NCBI GenBank assembly: GCA_026419785.1
Contig: JAODTK010004999.1
Location: 434,001-498,000 of the forward strand
Source: Sclerodactyla briareus
Taxonomy: Eukaryota > Echinodermata > Holothuroidea > Dendrochirotida > Sclerodactylidae
Reading direction: 5' to 3'
DNA length: 64,000 bases
The notes beneath the pieces are model-generated. The model did no database searches. It saw nothing but the letters and a program-made list of their open reading frames with translations, and was not told the DNA's origin. The position numbers and the translations under genes were made by a program. The stretch's first letter is position 1. Each line of letters opens with the position of its first letter. Positions 10,301 through 23,480 of the stretch are shown piece by piece.

Positions 10301-12884
10301 CAGAGGCTCCATCTCAGAGGTAGAACGAACATTCTGTCCCTGAGTGCTTCATGGTGTGATGATTGCGTCCAATTGATAAGACTTCTGGAAAACCAAACCA
10401 CCTTTTTTGGTGTGTTTTGTCTCCAGTACCCATTAGCACTACATAATTAAAAAACCCTCCAGTATGGAATCAAAAACTTAATGGTTACACTCCTGAAATA
10501 CCAGTATTCGCTTGAAAGTGTTGTGTGTAAGTTCTAATTGTAGTGCCGATGCATGGATTTACATTCGAAGCAATTTCGTCATTGGGATTGGATCGATGGG
10601 GCGAATTGACAGGTGATTAGAGACGAGTCCTAATGATCAAGTCAGTAGTTATTGTATGAGAAATCAATAGTTGTGAGTGTTTGTCGTAATTCCGCTCAGA
10701 CCTTACACTATTCAAAGGATGAAGATGGATTCAATCAAAAACCCATCGGCACAAATGAAACCTGGATCGGAACTAATATCCTGTTATGTAGGATCTCTCT
10801 AGGATCGCCGTTAGGAATATTGCCTAATTAACTTTCTGTCGAAAATCCAATTAGAATTACCCGTCGTATAGTACCATGGGAACACTCACCGCAACTAAGT
10901 AAACTCATTACCCTAACTGCCTACAATTCGATCGTTCGTTCACCCCTACGATAACGGGGTTCATCTGAATTATCCGCACTAGGTCGTATGTTTACTCAAT
11001 GTTCATCAAGAACCGCGATCATACTTTATTTGCAGAATTTCCAAGACGCCAAGATGAGTGAACAATCCTTCACCGCTGACTTTAACAATCACTTATGTTT
11101 CGAAGATTTTTTTTTTTTTTTAATATGCGTCCTTCTTGATGAATGAGCATAATCATAATTGATGAACGTCACTTCCGCTCTTTCAAATGTGTGTGAGACT
11201 TCGTGCAAGATTCTGTGTGTGTTGTTTTGGTCTCCACTTCAAGATAATGCAACATTAACAGGCAATGTTTATTACATTTTTTCACTTTAAATTTACTCTG
11301 CTTTGTCCGGCAACAATCAACAGTTCATCTCTTGAACTGTGTTGCGCGACCGCCCTGCTTCTGCCAGTACAAAAAGTTGGTTCTACGATATTTTTCAACG
11401 CAGTGAACACACATTCCTGCTGTTAATTTTTGAAATTTAATATTTACTGACACTTATTAGCGAATAAATGTTATTCGGTGATGTGCTTAATGCACAAAAT
11501 TGTACGGTTCTTTCTTCAACATGTTTCAAATTAAATGTATTTTAAGTTTTCCATTGATCTTTCTTTCGGATATTTGACTGCTTGCTGCAGCACAAGCTTC
11601 CTATTTGCGCTGAAGTGTGTCAAGGCATTATCTCCGATAACTTTATACAACTAATACATAATCTCACCACATGTTGTTGTTTGCCTCCTTTTACAACACG
11701 TAGGCCCTACTAACTCTTTGCATGTTGTTTTTCAACATAATTACGATTCGTTTTGTAACTTTTGGGAAATAATAAAGTCATGGTTCGTGTGCCATGGGCG
11801 CATATTAGCATCAGTTAGTAAATATAGATTTTGTTCATTTTGACGTCATGGTAAGCGTTGTGAAACTCGTTAACTAACGATTATGTACTGTAGCATACCG
11901 TGCAACTCTCCTGCTGAGTTTTAATTGATTGATTGATTGATTGATAATTTGATCAGCGTAATTACGCTCACTGGAGTACACAGTAGTTGTATAGGCCGGA
12001 GGTACGATTAGAAATGGAGAAACAGTTACTGTTTCTCACATAATGTTCCCCATATTACTGGATATCGGGGTATGGTGGACAATCTACTCTTGCTGTCAGA
12101 CATAACAGTTTAGTCGAGATGACCTAGAGATCAAATTCTCAGCATTTACAAAACGTTATTTTTTCGACGAGCTATTTTCCTATCCCTTATCAATCACTAA
12201 TTTGTAAACGACGAAAGAGTGTGCTAATGAACCCTCCGCCTAATTTTCATGATCCAAGATATCATTTAATCGCTAATTTCACCAACAAGTTAGCTTCACA
12301 CAATACCAGATGCTGACTATTGACATCCCCGTGGACATCGACAATTATATAGTAACACTTCCGAACCAACAAACCGTGACTTTTCGTCCGCGTCCCTCTG
12401 TATATATCACTCATCCACCCTTCATTTTCATTTTCGATAATTAGTGTCAGATTTGACTAGGTAATTTCTCATGGAGAGCTCCAATCGACAACAACCGTAG
12501 ACAAAGCACCTAGCTAAGCAGCTTCTCCCTCATTGACGAAAATTCCAGAAGTTTATCGAAGATGTTTGCTCATCATAGCTGGCGGGAGGCGGAAGGAAGT
12601 GATCGATAACGCGTCGGTTGTACACCCTCACCCAAGAAGAATACATTAGTATGGTAACGCATTTTTCATATGTATTGATTTCGATAAATGTTGTGAGTGA
12701 GTTACAAGCGGATCTCTAGAGTTCATTGCAAGCAAAAACATGATGCAAAAGACGCTTGTCATGTTATAACATAGGCCAATTAATGGTGTTTTGATAAATG
12801 CACAAAAATTGAAAATATTTAATATCGCGATTGATGAATTTCACAGACCTCTCAGCAAAATACGATTTGGCTGGTCTACTATTA
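10301..12884. other. No gene recognised
   Basis: AT-rich with scattered homopolymers (poly-T at 11107-11120) and a GATT tetranucleotide run at about 11923-11944. Read on both strands, I found no domain, RNA gene or clear repeat boundary. Confidence 0.5.
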
Positions 12885-13256
12885 TAAGAGTCTTTATCAT
12901 GATCGTTTAAACAAGCCAAGAGAGGGACTAAGAACCGGACGTTGGGGAACAAGGCTCGTGGCCCTGTGTCAATTAGGAGGACGCCATAAACAACTCGCTG
13001 CACCCTATTAAGAAGCCACTCATGAATTAATTTCAGAATATTGTCAGTAATATGCATGAGACCTTTCTCATTTGAGCAAAAGACGTCTATAAGACACCGT
13101 GTCAAACGCCTTCTGATGCTCAGGAAATAATACTGCTTCACTCTTGTCGAGAACTATTGGCATCCAAATGCGCGACCACGGGGGTAGGAGCGGGGGATAA
13201 CGTGACTCTGCAACTCTCATGTGGGCATCCATACATAACAAGAATTTGCTCATCAC
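12885..13256 (-). mobile_element. LINE reverse transcriptase fragment
   Basis: On the minus strand, HQKAFDTVSYRRLLLK (about 13118 to 13070) matches the RT catalytic block 'DFQKAFDTVxHxxLLxKL'. After a frameshift, ILKLIHEWLLNRVQRVV (about 13039 to 12989) matches the following 'I..WL..R.QRV' block. PLLACLNDHDKD (about 12925 to 12890) sits where 'GPLLFLIYINDL' is expected. The first catalytic Asp position reads His (EHQKAFD), and stops or indels interrupt the frame, so the fragment is inactive. No endonuclease part was seen. Confidence 0.65.
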
Positions 13257-15690
13257 TGATTTGGACGCCGCTATTCCCTTTGAACCCCCAACTTTCGGCA
13301 GGTGCTTGCGCCCTTGGAAAACATGCGAATATGCTTCGAAAATCAGAGAATGGATAGCTCATTATGCGTAACATGCTTATCGCTGATATTGTTGTTTCCT
13401 AGCCAACGGCTGCGACAGACGCCTTATAAGAACCTGGCGTCTAGTTGTGACATCGACAAAGGAATTCACTGATTGCCCATCACCAACACACCTTCAAGGT
13501 GAAGACCATCTTTAGCAAAAAATATCCCTCCCCGAATCGCGGTTAGTTGACTTCAGTGTGCATATCAGCCCTCTTAAGCGGGATCTTTCGACGACCACCT
13601 TTCACGGCAACCTATTGTGTTAGCTACATACTTTACTAGCTTAGCTGAGCAAATATTTTGCGAAAACTCGTAGAGACATCTTACAATGTTGAAAGGTTCA
13701 TCTACTTTTTATTGCAATAACAAATATCTGACGTGTATTGAATAACACCTACGAATGCCACTCAATTAATGATGGAGGTTGGCGTATCGGCACATACCTG
13801 ATACAACTGAGAACTAACACTCACCCCCTGCGGAGAATGCCACTCAGGAATGGTACTTACGCATGCCTCGCACACGCATAGTTCAAATGGGAGAAGTCAA
13901 ACGCCATAGGGCAGTGTTTCCACCTCAGTCTCATGTCTATAGTTCGTAAGTTAACTACGTGTTCGCTCCTCTCGAATAGCTTGGTGCACCCCGGAAGGAA
14001 TTGAAGATGCTAATTGCAAGTGAGACAATTCATTGTGTTAAACCAGCCCGACAGGAAAATAACAAATACAACATTGTCAGTTCTACAGGTCCAGAATACA
14101 GAGACCGTAGGAGAGAAACACACACATTTGTGTTTGCCTAAACACTACAAATTGTAAAAAGGGAGCTCGAATAGCCAAATCAAAGCAAAATGTATGTCTT
14201 AGTGTCATATCACATGACTGCTTCATGTGTATTTAAACTGCTAGAAGAGGTTATAGGTATATAGACCTAGATGATAGAATCAGTGTAGCTACGCTGACCA
14301 GCAGATTCTTGACAGACCAAGAGGTTAGGTTAATATTATTTTTTTTTTTAAATTTCAATGATTCGACGAAATTTTCATGAATAATTTGGAAGTAGCCGGT
14401 GATTTGAATTCCTGATTTAGCAATCCTTCGATGGTCACTGGAGTTTCTTCAGGCGAAAATAATGACTTCATTTATTCTCAGATATAATATAGATCAAAAG
14501 TTCTTTCCTATTCGTGAAAAACACATTTTCTGATAGTCGAGTGATAGAGATAGTCACCAATGGTGTAGTTGGTTACACGCACCTAGTTTCATGTCTGTAT
14601 AAAGTTATATCGCTGGATAACAAATACAAAAAAAATATTTGATGCGAAGAATAAAAAGGACAGATTCATGAATAATTCAGATATATTCCTGACAAAAATA
14701 TAATACGACTGTGAAAATACCGTCTTAAGCTAAAGTAGATGTTGCTTGGGAACAATAATAGATGTGAACATCAGTAACCTGATTTCGTTCGATTATTGGG
14801 CAAATCATCCAATATAATCGAAGGAGAGTTGTGGTATGAACATTGATTGCGCTGTAAGTGGGAGAGACGAGGATTGGCTGTTGGAGGTTCTGCGCGCTAC
14901 ATTAGGAGGAGGTGCTCTAATCGCTCACTACCGTTGTTAGGTTAATTATCGAATCATATCGTATACATTGCCACCATATACGTTACTATACATAGCCTAC
15001 CTACTAACCAACCTCTCTACATTGGTGAAGGTCACCAATCATTCATAATATGTGTAATAGCCACTTGATCCTTTCCAACAGCTGATATAGTAATGTATTT
15101 CTTCTTTCGTTAGTTAATTAGGTAGTGCTTCGAGGTTACGTGCTAAGCTTAACTGCGTCTCCGTGAAGTATCAGTGAGTTTCTCGACGAATTATTGAATG
15201 GTTCACGTCTGTCCTAGTCTAACGATCCGTTTAATTTGTTGGTTGATAATGCGTCCAGAGTCGATGCAACTTCTGCTTACTATCGTTATGCATATATCAT
15301 GAGAACCCGATCAAATATTCATTTTATTCACAGCTTTTCACAGTCACCCCATATTATTCCATTGTCTCCTACTGATATCTCATTGATGGTTTGATACCTG
15401 TTGTACTGTACGAAGGACGGATAGGCCCGGTGTTCTAAACACCATACCTTTCTATTCGATAATTCGTGGATCATACTGATTCGTCACACCCGGGAAATTT
15501 GGAAAGGGTACTCATTGTGCATGCAGTTAGTTTGTTCTTAGGCATACTGATAATATTCATATAAATTATGGAAGTATGAGGAGTTTTTCATTGTTTTATT
15601 TGGAGATCGCTGCGAACTCTATCGTATCACTTAAACGGTTGAAACATTAGGTGTATTCTATTTGTACACACAAATCGTAATTTCTTTGTT
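13257..15690. other. No gene recognised
   Basis: AT-rich. A short segment near 13880-13935 (containing CGCCATAGGGCAGTG) resembles one near 18985-19045 (CGTCATAGGGCAGTA) at roughly 70% by eye, so it belongs to a dispersed repeat. Nothing else was supported. Confidence 0.45.
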
Positions 15691-15696
15691 TATCAG

Positions 15697-15861
15697 GAGA
15701 CTGAGCTTTTCGGAGACGTTTTGTCTCAAGTGGTGTTCCAAGAATTCCAGCCACGAAGATATTCGGGAGTGTTCACTGTCAGCGATATAGATAGCACTAT
15801 TTTCGCCATTTTCGCCATTGGCCCTGTCTTTTTGACGAGGTTGGTTTTACTAACTTTCTGA
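15697..15861 (+). CDS. Possible small terminal exon, unknown protein
   Basis: A strong 3' splice-site string (CGTAATTTCTTTGTTTATCAG) ends at 15696. It is followed by 54 open codons beginning ETELFGDVLSQVVFQEF and ending in a hydrophobic stretch (IFAIFAIGPVFLTRLVLL) before TGA at 15859-15861. The frame lacks its own ATG, so it could only be an internal or last exon. The hydrophobic end would suit a membrane segment. There is no family match and no partner exon nearby. A chance open frame is quite possible at this length. Confidence 0.25.
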   Translation, partial: ETELFGDVLSQVVFQEFQPRRYSGVFTVSDIDSTIFAIFAIGPVFLTRLVLLTF

Positions 15862-17730
15862 CAAAGCCTGTTCTCTTCCTAAAATAATCGCCAGCTGGCC
15901 AGTCTCAGACTTTCAATCAGTTGTAGTAGCTTAGCTCGTTGTCATCAGTCATTTGTGGAATACACAACTAACAGATAATGAACCCAACGTGACAGTTCAA
16001 ATGCCAAAAAATCTAAAATTGTGTTCCCACCGCTGAAGGACAAATGTGACGCTGGTGACGAATTTATCAACAAGAACTGTCGAACATGTGCGTTCTGTAT
16101 TCCCGTGTATTCGGTGTTGTAACAGACGTACTGTGCTTATTTAAAAGTTCATTTTTAAAACTACTTCAAATGGTATATGTAGTGCGATGTGTTACGTTAT
16201 ACTTTTGTTTCAAATATAGAATACATTAGATGAGGGGCTGGTGGCAAGGGTGGATACAGGTGGGGGCGAGTAGGCAGCTAGAGGCAGTTGCCCCTAGTGA
16301 CGATTGGATTTGCGCCCACCATCCAGAAAAATGCGCCCCTTAATTTGCCCCTCTATTCCAGAAGTTGGAATGAATATGTTGCGCATGTGAACTCAAAGAG
16401 GGTGAATTTTGACATTCATCATCAGCATTCTGAATAAATCTCGCGTTACGCGCGAATAAGGCATCTGTTTTTTGTCCTCGGTGTCTTCATAAGTAATAAC
16501 TGCGCAAAAGATGGAACTGTCTCAAAATTTCGGTAATTTGACATAATCCAGGACGCACAGATTCCATGTTGTACAGGTGTTGTATATGTTTGTAGAATTC
16601 ATTGCATTGCATGCATTGCATTGCATGACTGTGGTTACCGCCTCCCCTTGGTCATACGAACGGAACTGGGTTAGTCAGGTAGGCAGGCGATGGGCAAACA
16701 AGGAGAGTATCTGTTCCGGGGAAATGGGAGACTGAAAGATCGATCAACAAAAGGCGAAAACTGGAATATTTGAATGGAGAAGGAAACTTGAATCGCCGGA
16801 ATTCGTACCCGAATACCCGGATTTAACCACCAGCAGCCTGATATTTTTGCGCGCTACGCGCGCGATCGCTTCCTCGTTTCGTGTCATTTGCGGGCAAAGC
16901 TCCAAAATTGGGGTTAATGGCTGGTCTCATGCGCCTATAAGTGAACAACATGAACATGGCCTCAGCGCAACTAACTTCAAACTACTTCAACGGTCGTAGA
17001 AGGACACGATGGGTTGTTTTCCCATACTGCCATTAAATATATGCGGTACTGCGGTAGTCAACATGGTGATACCCAAGGACATGCTTCTTCGTTGGGCAAG
17101 AATTGAAAAGAGATCATGGAATGACTTTTCTCGGGATGGAAATTTTGAAACATCATAACTGATTATGGGATACCTCAAATGCTCAGAATGCTATTTCCTG
17201 CTATCTATGGGTCTTTCAGGCTCAACCTTCTGGAACGCTCCGCGTTGACCGATAGTGGCGCTCCGTTCAGATAGTTGGTCAGCGCCTACATGGTAAACTG
17301 CCCCCCCCCCCCTTCAGTATCGGCCTAGATCCCTAGACAATATGTGTTTATGTTAAGTCCCCATTGAATGTTCCAATATCTTGCCTAGAAAGTCACTTAT
17401 GACTTATTCGGTTGAACACTCCCACGATAACATACACAAGCATTGGAAGCTATGTGTAATGATAAATTATAATGAATATAAAGATGATTAGTATTCAGTG
17501 ACCATATAAATATTCCGGTTCGAAATCCAGCAGTCACCAGTTCGTGATTCGCGATCCATTTTTCCGCTGTAATGCAGTGGACGTTTTGGGGTTATTGGGG
17601 TTTGTTATAGGATATTTGCGGTGAGTATGGTCTGCCGACTGAGAGCAGTCCTTGGAACTTGAATCTTCCGCTCCCTCCCCCAGGTCTTGGCAAGTTGTCA
17701 GTCCTGGATTTTACACTCAATCTTCCTTTT
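15862..17730. other. Dispersed GC-patch repeats, no gene
   Basis: About 16250-16345 holds G-rich and C-rich strings (GGGGGCGAG..., TTGCCCCTAG..., TGCGCCCC...). Near 16443 and 16849-16865 are GCGTTACGCGCGAA and GCGCGCTACGCGCGC. The G/C-rich strings resemble 63350-63420. ATTGC pentamers repeat at about 16600-16626, and a C12 tract is at 17301-17312. This looks like decayed interspersed repeats. No coding sequence was recognised. Confidence 0.45.
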
Positions 17731-17734
17731 GATA

Positions 17735-18276
17735 TTATGAAGTTGAAGTTTATTGTCCGCTTCCGAACGGAATTCGTTGTACACTGCATGTCACAACCAA
17801 AGGCGATAATATACAAATGAACAATGACAATAACAAAAAGGAACAATACTAGTACCGTAATTGTTCACACTAACATATCAACTGGATGCCCATGACCTGA
17901 GAAAGCATCTTTTCCCTGTACAGGCTTTCATGGTGGGCAACTCCAGACCAATGATCTTTTGAGCAATTTTACGAAGCCGTTCGACTTTGGCTCTGTTCGT
18001 TTGTGTGAGGTAAGTCAGAAACAAATACATTGAAAGTGAGTACGACCGAATGACTGATTTATAGAAAAGAACCAGAAGTGTCATTATTCAAGTAAGTTTC
18101 TTCGTTGCCGGAGGGAAAACATGCGTTGGTTTGCCTTCTTCTGTGCGGCAACAATATTGCGAACAATCGAAGTTAGGAATTCCAGTACCCAAATATTTGT
18201 ATTCAGAGACTTGTTCAACAGCTCTGTCATGAATGATAAGTGGAATAGGTTCATTTGCTTTTTTCACGAATATCAA
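17735..18276 (-). mobile_element. LINE 3' end: RT C-terminus, 3' UTR and tail
   Basis: Minus-strand translation from 18276 gives an RT 'thumb' region: EPIPLIIHDRAVEQVSEYKYLG, with the 'VxxYKYLG' signature near 18220. It continues in another frame with LLVLFYKSVIRSYSLSMYLF and TNRAKVERLRKIAQKIIGL. This order matches L2/Rex1/CR1-type polyproteins ('FKYLG...LFYKSVI.S...NK..L..I...A.KI.G'). The element ends with CAATAAACTTCAACTTC (17755 to 17739), a LINE-like 3' terminus with an embedded AATAAA. It is 5' truncated; internal deletion and frameshifts make it inactive. Confidence 0.75.
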
Positions 18277-18499
18277 ATAATATCTATTTTGTTTACTTTA
18301 CATTTATTTGCAGATAGTCTTGAATGGGGACGTGAAATGGCGGTCTCGAGAGCAGGTTGGGTTTGGCTACACCTATCACCTGGACAACGGTATCGCCCGG
18401 TGTTGCTCCTCCGACGATCAATACGCCCAGGGTTTCTTGATGATCCCAACTTGGCATCCTGACCCCATAAAATTCAAATCAAATCAAACGAATGATTGC

Positions 18500-20470
18500 A
18501 ATATAGGCCGGTGATTCCCTATTTTAAAAATACAAATAAATACTCTTTCTCGTGTCTGTTGGCGCCTGTCTGGGAGTACTTCACCCCTGCCAAGATTACT
18601 CAGTGCGTATGTAACAGCGAATGTCATTAGATTCAATAACGAACGAATGTCATTAGATTCAATAATTCTGCTCTTTGATTTCAAACACATTCCTTTTCTT
18701 CTTCGACTCAGCGACAAAACAACAAGGCCTCGAATACATGTCCAACGACCTTACAAAGGTGTAAATCACCCCTATAATGGCTCTTAAGACGGACAAGCAT
18801 ACTGTGTAGGTATTTTACCACCTCTAGCTTTCAGATGGCCATGATATACCGAGGGAAAGAGTGTCGTAGATAACACATACAGTGTTAGAAGTGCATCTAT
18901 TCTAGGTAAGAAAACAAATAAGGGTATGCAATTACAGTGCACAAACGTCATTTATGACTACTGCTACGTGTGCCTACTGTTAACTCACATACTTAAAATG
19001 AGCGATTTCAAGCGTCATAGGGCAGTATATTCCCGATAAGATCGTATTGATAACACTATTTACAGTTACATTTTTTTTATGTTTTGCCATCGTAGACCGC
19101 AAGAGATTAAAGATACAGGTAGATCCTAAGACAATAATTATCTTTCATGTGAAAGGGGCATACAATGGGCGGACAACAACACGAGACCACTTTAAGTCCA
19201 GACAGGGCATGTAACTTATCTTACCACCTGAATTACGGTACGGCAATAGCCTGAAAGTTATTACAATGCCAGGAGGCTCATTGAAGACAAAATGATGACA
19301 AACATATGGTTGGTTCGAGAGTTGAGATCTGGAGGCTGTAGGAGGACACGAGGTTTTGAAACGTGGAAAAGAAGCACAAAGGAACAGTTCAGAGTAACAT
19401 AATGTTTTAATCACATACTATGCAACATCTAAGTGGCTGAAGAGAATGAGGCTCATGTGCTTCGACCTACGACAAGTACATCACATGTTCTCCTCACAAA
19501 AAATGTTCCGAGATGAACGATCAAACATCTTCTTCCCCTGTTTCAACTTTTCGTAGCATGTATCGACATTGAACCAGGGCGAGGGGTTTTGCAGTACGTG
19601 CAGGTCTGTACCATCTACTTTGGGTGGGGATTGCAAACCTATATCAAATTCAGCATTGCAATGCGCTAGTCTGGAGATGAGCTCAAGTCAATAATTTTCT
19701 CCCGCTGGAGCTAAGGAGGGCTATATTTCTCGAAAATCCGACTGATACATCACGGATAACCCAAGCTGTTTTTTTATTTGGAATCTGATGACTCGCAAGC
19801 CGTTGTTGGCTCCGAGGTTTCCTCGGGCGGAGGTAATTACTTTATTCAATCTACAGTGACTGACTAAAATGTCAACGCCAAGACCCAATAAGTCGCAAGT
19901 ATCTACTGATTCATACATTCAGAGCGAGAATCTGAAGGATTATTGCCTCCTTGGGGAACCTGTGGGCCTGGCTACGTGTGGAATAAATGAAACTTCCGGT
20001 AATCTTTTTTCCGGTGTAGACGAGCTAATAACCCCGCCTATTAATAATTTATCTTGTAGGAATGGGAAAAAACTTCCCTTTGCAGTTAGCCAGGAACACT
20101 ATCAACTAGTCGATGAACAGTCGAGTGCCGCGGCAAACTGTTGCTAGCATTACAGTCACAGTCTCTTTGAGTAGATCTCATTGCACTAGCCAGGATAGTC
20201 TTGGTTTGTTTCTTAGAGTTGAATTTGCGACACTGTGGCACCACAAGTATTCTTTTGTAACTAGTGCGCGAGCTCAATTCAACAATCGATTACCGCGTTT
20301 CCCATGTAGTTCGTAATTTTTCTAAGGGTTTATTATTCATGAACGGGTATTTCATAAAAACGCTGCACGCAGGGATAATGGAAGATAAGCGCTTAAAGAG
20401 TCGGACTTGTTGCTGCAATGCGGAGACACTGTAGACAGAACGATTACGTTCAGCAGATGATAGAACGGAA
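18500..20470. other. No recognised gene; one composition-plausible ORF
   Basis: A tandem pair of TTAGATTCAATAA-containing strings is near 18627-18664. An ATG frame of 92 codons at 19869-20147 (+) begins MSTPRPNKSQVSTDSYIQSE, with AAA before the ATG. It has ordinary composition but no domain, splice signals or partner exons, so I leave it unassigned. Confidence 0.3.
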
Positions 20471-20475
20471 GGGTC

Positions 20476-20505
20476 TTCTCCTAAATCAAATCAAGGTTTA
20501 TTGTC
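20476..20505 (-). mobile_element. LINE 3' terminus only
   Basis: The minus strand reads GACAATAAACCTTGATTTG, the style of an L2/CR1-like 3' tail (AATAAA followed by a TTGATTTG repeat). I could not recognise coding sequence upstream of it on the minus strand, so this may be a very short 5'-truncated copy. A similar AAATCAAATCAAA string lies at about 18474-18487. Confidence 0.4.
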
Positions 20506-21658
20506 GATCGGAAAAGCACCATCTGATGATTCTCAAATAACCTTTAGCCCAGTAACAATATCAGCTCCATATCGATTTTTGAATAATGGATTTCAATCAC
20601 GTCCTTCACTCGAATGATTATTCCAATTAGCTTGTGTGACGACCTCTGATTACGTCCACGTTTTCACCATTAGTTTCGCATATGCCACCATCTTCCATCA
20701 GATTAGGGCACACGGTGCTGATAATGCCACCCGATACCCATACCCGCAAAATCTGTTTCGAAGAAACTTGAGAAACTATCAATTATATTAGTAACAACCT
20801 TTCAGGAACGTTCATCGATTATTACTGATTTTTAAGGCTATGAGAATCGTTGTTTAATGATGGTGCTTGCCGCATCCTACCAGGTGCCAACCTTATAGTA
20901 CCAGGCGCATCAGTGTAGTTCTATAACGAACGCCTATAAAAGAACGCATAAACAAACGATAGGCAACCATTCGAGAACAGACCCCAACGAGCGGAATGGG
21001 AACCAAACATACCATAAAAGCACTGAGTGAGTAGTTGCTAGACAATATTTTTGATTTGAAGTCCTTTCGAGGTCGTAACGAATCAAGGCAGCTGGTAGAT
21101 TAATGGAAGCATTTCAACAGTTCAGCTTCTATATCCACATTCCTGACAGGACTTCCATGTACCTTCAGAGTTCTCAAAATCTGAAAATAGCGTAAACCCA
21201 CAGTTGAAGAACCGGTTCGCGTCGATTTCTCACAATTTTCCCTATTAATTTCTCCATTTAACAAATACATTCTCGCTCATTTCCTACAATATTCGACTGT
21301 TCATGAGAACCCACCAGTTCCTGTCTCCGTGCTTTCCGACAATGGCAACTTGAGCATGTTGACCTCAACCACAAGGATTGCGAGTGTAATACCCCCAGGA
21401 TTAATTTTATTGAGGAAAGCAATCGTTTCCGTATTTATCTGCAATTTTACTCTCTAACGCATCTTAGGTCCTTAACATAAATAATTTGTTGACTGGAAAA
21501 TAATATGTTCTAATAAGCCATTTCCGAAAACATGTCGTATTGTTTGTGTATGTTGAAAAATCAGTGTTCTGATGAACAGGTTTCCTCTGAAGCTCCCTGG
21601 CTGATAAACAGATAATAATTAAGATATGAGTCGTCAAGACATGCAACGTATTCTTTAG
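20506..21658. other. Nothing recognised
   Basis: AT-rich with many stops in all frames. No repeat, RNA or coding feature could be supported. Confidence 0.5.
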
Positions 21659-21939
21659 TCATTGATTGTATACTGTACAAACACATTTTTTGACAAGTTG
21701 TGATGGAGCATGGACTGTAATGGTTTCGAGCGAAAATGTAATTTCATTTGGAAGTAAAACTTCAACACTTTTGTACTTCTCGTCATGGACAAATGAGGTA
21801 TCCTCGGGGATATCCGTCATATCTGAAAGTACACATTCGACAGTGCGACTGCTGTCGTTCACATCTTCTAAAAAAAATCTTCCTCTATGGGGAAATGGCA
21901 TTTCCTCAGTAAGGGAAAGTCCGAGACATACCAATCTGC
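21659..21939 (-). CDS. Candidate terminal coding exon, unknown protein
   Basis: On the minus strand a pyrimidine-rich acceptor (GTTCTTTCGCAG) ends at 21940. It is followed by about 93 open codons ending in TGA at 21659. The peptide is acidic and well mixed (GRFFLEDVNDSSRTVECVLS, then KYKSVEVLLPNEITF and TITVHAPSQLV), more protein-like than the overlapping plus-strand frame, which is Ser/Thr-rich. Upstream on the same strand is a GT-repeat (21975-21998). I recognise no family. A lone exon with no partner nearby is weak evidence. The alternative is a chance frame or an old retroelement fragment. Confidence 0.35.
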
Positions 21940-22039
21940 CTGCGAAAGAACCGTTAAAAACTCTGTCGAACACGCAAACGCACACACACACGCGCACAGG
22001 GTAGAAGTGTCTACAGTCGTCCAGGCAGTACACTAGGGA

Positions 22040-22375
22040 TGATATTTCCGGTCCTTTCCTATTTCTTCTTGAGGTGGTTAGTTGTCAGTAGGTCTAGTTT
22101 GGGACATCTGAGAACTTGCAGCGAGGATACAGGTGGAAACGTTTGCTGCAGGCCTGTCGCCAGATAGTACAGAGAGCCGAACCCTAAAGGTAGCGCTCAG
22201 GTGGCTGCCTCGTCAACTGGCCGCTAATCGTAAGCTGTTCACATTGCCCGGCCGAGCATGGAGCCGCTCCTAGTGCACAATTTTTTGTTGGGGAGGGGGT
22301 GGCATTCGAGGTCCTGTTGCATTTTCAAGTTTGCGTGCTGTCTCTGCCCCAAATTCTCTGGTGCTGAGTCATGTC
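22040..22375. other. 5' flank or start of the LINE at 22.4 kb
   Basis: Mixed composition. A GGGGAGGGGGTGG run lies at 22289-22301. The frame leading into the endonuclease-like peptide begins around here but cannot be traced with confidence, so the element's 5' end is uncertain. Confidence 0.35.
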
Positions 22376-23480
22376 ACTTCACTATACCTACCACATATGG
22401 AAATACCTTCCAATTCCAATCAATATTCCTCCGCAACGCGGCACCCGCTTTTCCATTTCACTATCTCCTACTGTAATATCCGGGAAACAAGTTGAAACTG
22501 AAACCAAGATTAGCCCTCAGATCATTCCAGCCAGGATGAAATCATCTCCACATTCTCCTGGGTATGGAAACTCTACTGCTTCTTTGTGTCATGGTGGGGT
22601 ATGTGTTTCGTGCGCTGTGACAGGCTACTCGTCTGCAAGACTTCGAGGTCCGCAACTCCTCTGGCTCGAGTACATTCAAGGCAGTGGGAGTGAATATGTC
22701 TGTGCTCTCTACAGGTCTCCCACTCACCGATCGTTGTTCTCTTCGATCTCTTCGAACATCTTTCCCTTTGTGTTGAGCGTATCCTTTCTTCTTCTCCTAC
22801 TGCTCAGATTTGCTGCCTGATCTTCAATGCTCACAGTCCTGACTGGCTCTCTCACTCACCTTCTACCTCTAATGCTGCTGGCAGACAGGCAGAAGCTTTC
22901 CTCATCATCCCCAACCTTGAACAACACATCCCTGAACCTACCCGGGTGCCCAGCCGTGATGGAGAATGTGCACATACATTAGATGTGTTTCTGACTTTTC
23001 ACCCTCCAATCTACCGGACACCTCGCAAGCGTGTCTCCTTTTATGACATGATTGACTGGAATTCTCTACGGGACTCCTGCGCCTCTGTTCATTGGACATC
23101 CCGCGACCTGGACATCCTGTAATTATCCCAGTCAAACTGCTGAATCCATTTCTGAATGGATCTTGTGTGGCATAGATGTTTTTGTCCCATCTTCTTTCAA
23201 ATCAGGACGTTCCAGGACGCTGTGGTTCACAGCAGGATATTAGCAAGCAGTTCGACAGAAGAGCCAATCGTTTAATGCTTGGTTGGCTTTCGAATCCTCT
23301 GATACCAGAACTTGAATTTCACCGCGGAAACCCTGTCTCCCGGGGTCATTTTCCATTTAACAATCCTTGTAATACATGGTATGATATCACTCCAACTCCG
23401 ATCCCAACTCTTTCTAGTCCATGGCGAAGTCTGCAACACTTCTGTCATCCTTCTTTTCCTACTCTGCAGAATTCGACAGT

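Noticed and set aside
13859-14006. Possible minus-strand exon with acceptor CAATTAG and donor GC|GTAAGT
   Set aside because: The segment contains a string (CCATAGGGCAGT) shared with 18985-19045, so it belongs to a dispersed repeat; the acceptor is ordinary.
17470-17535. GGTTCGAAATCC resembling a tRNA B box
   Set aside because: One base longer than the consensus, and the only A-box-like string is too close.
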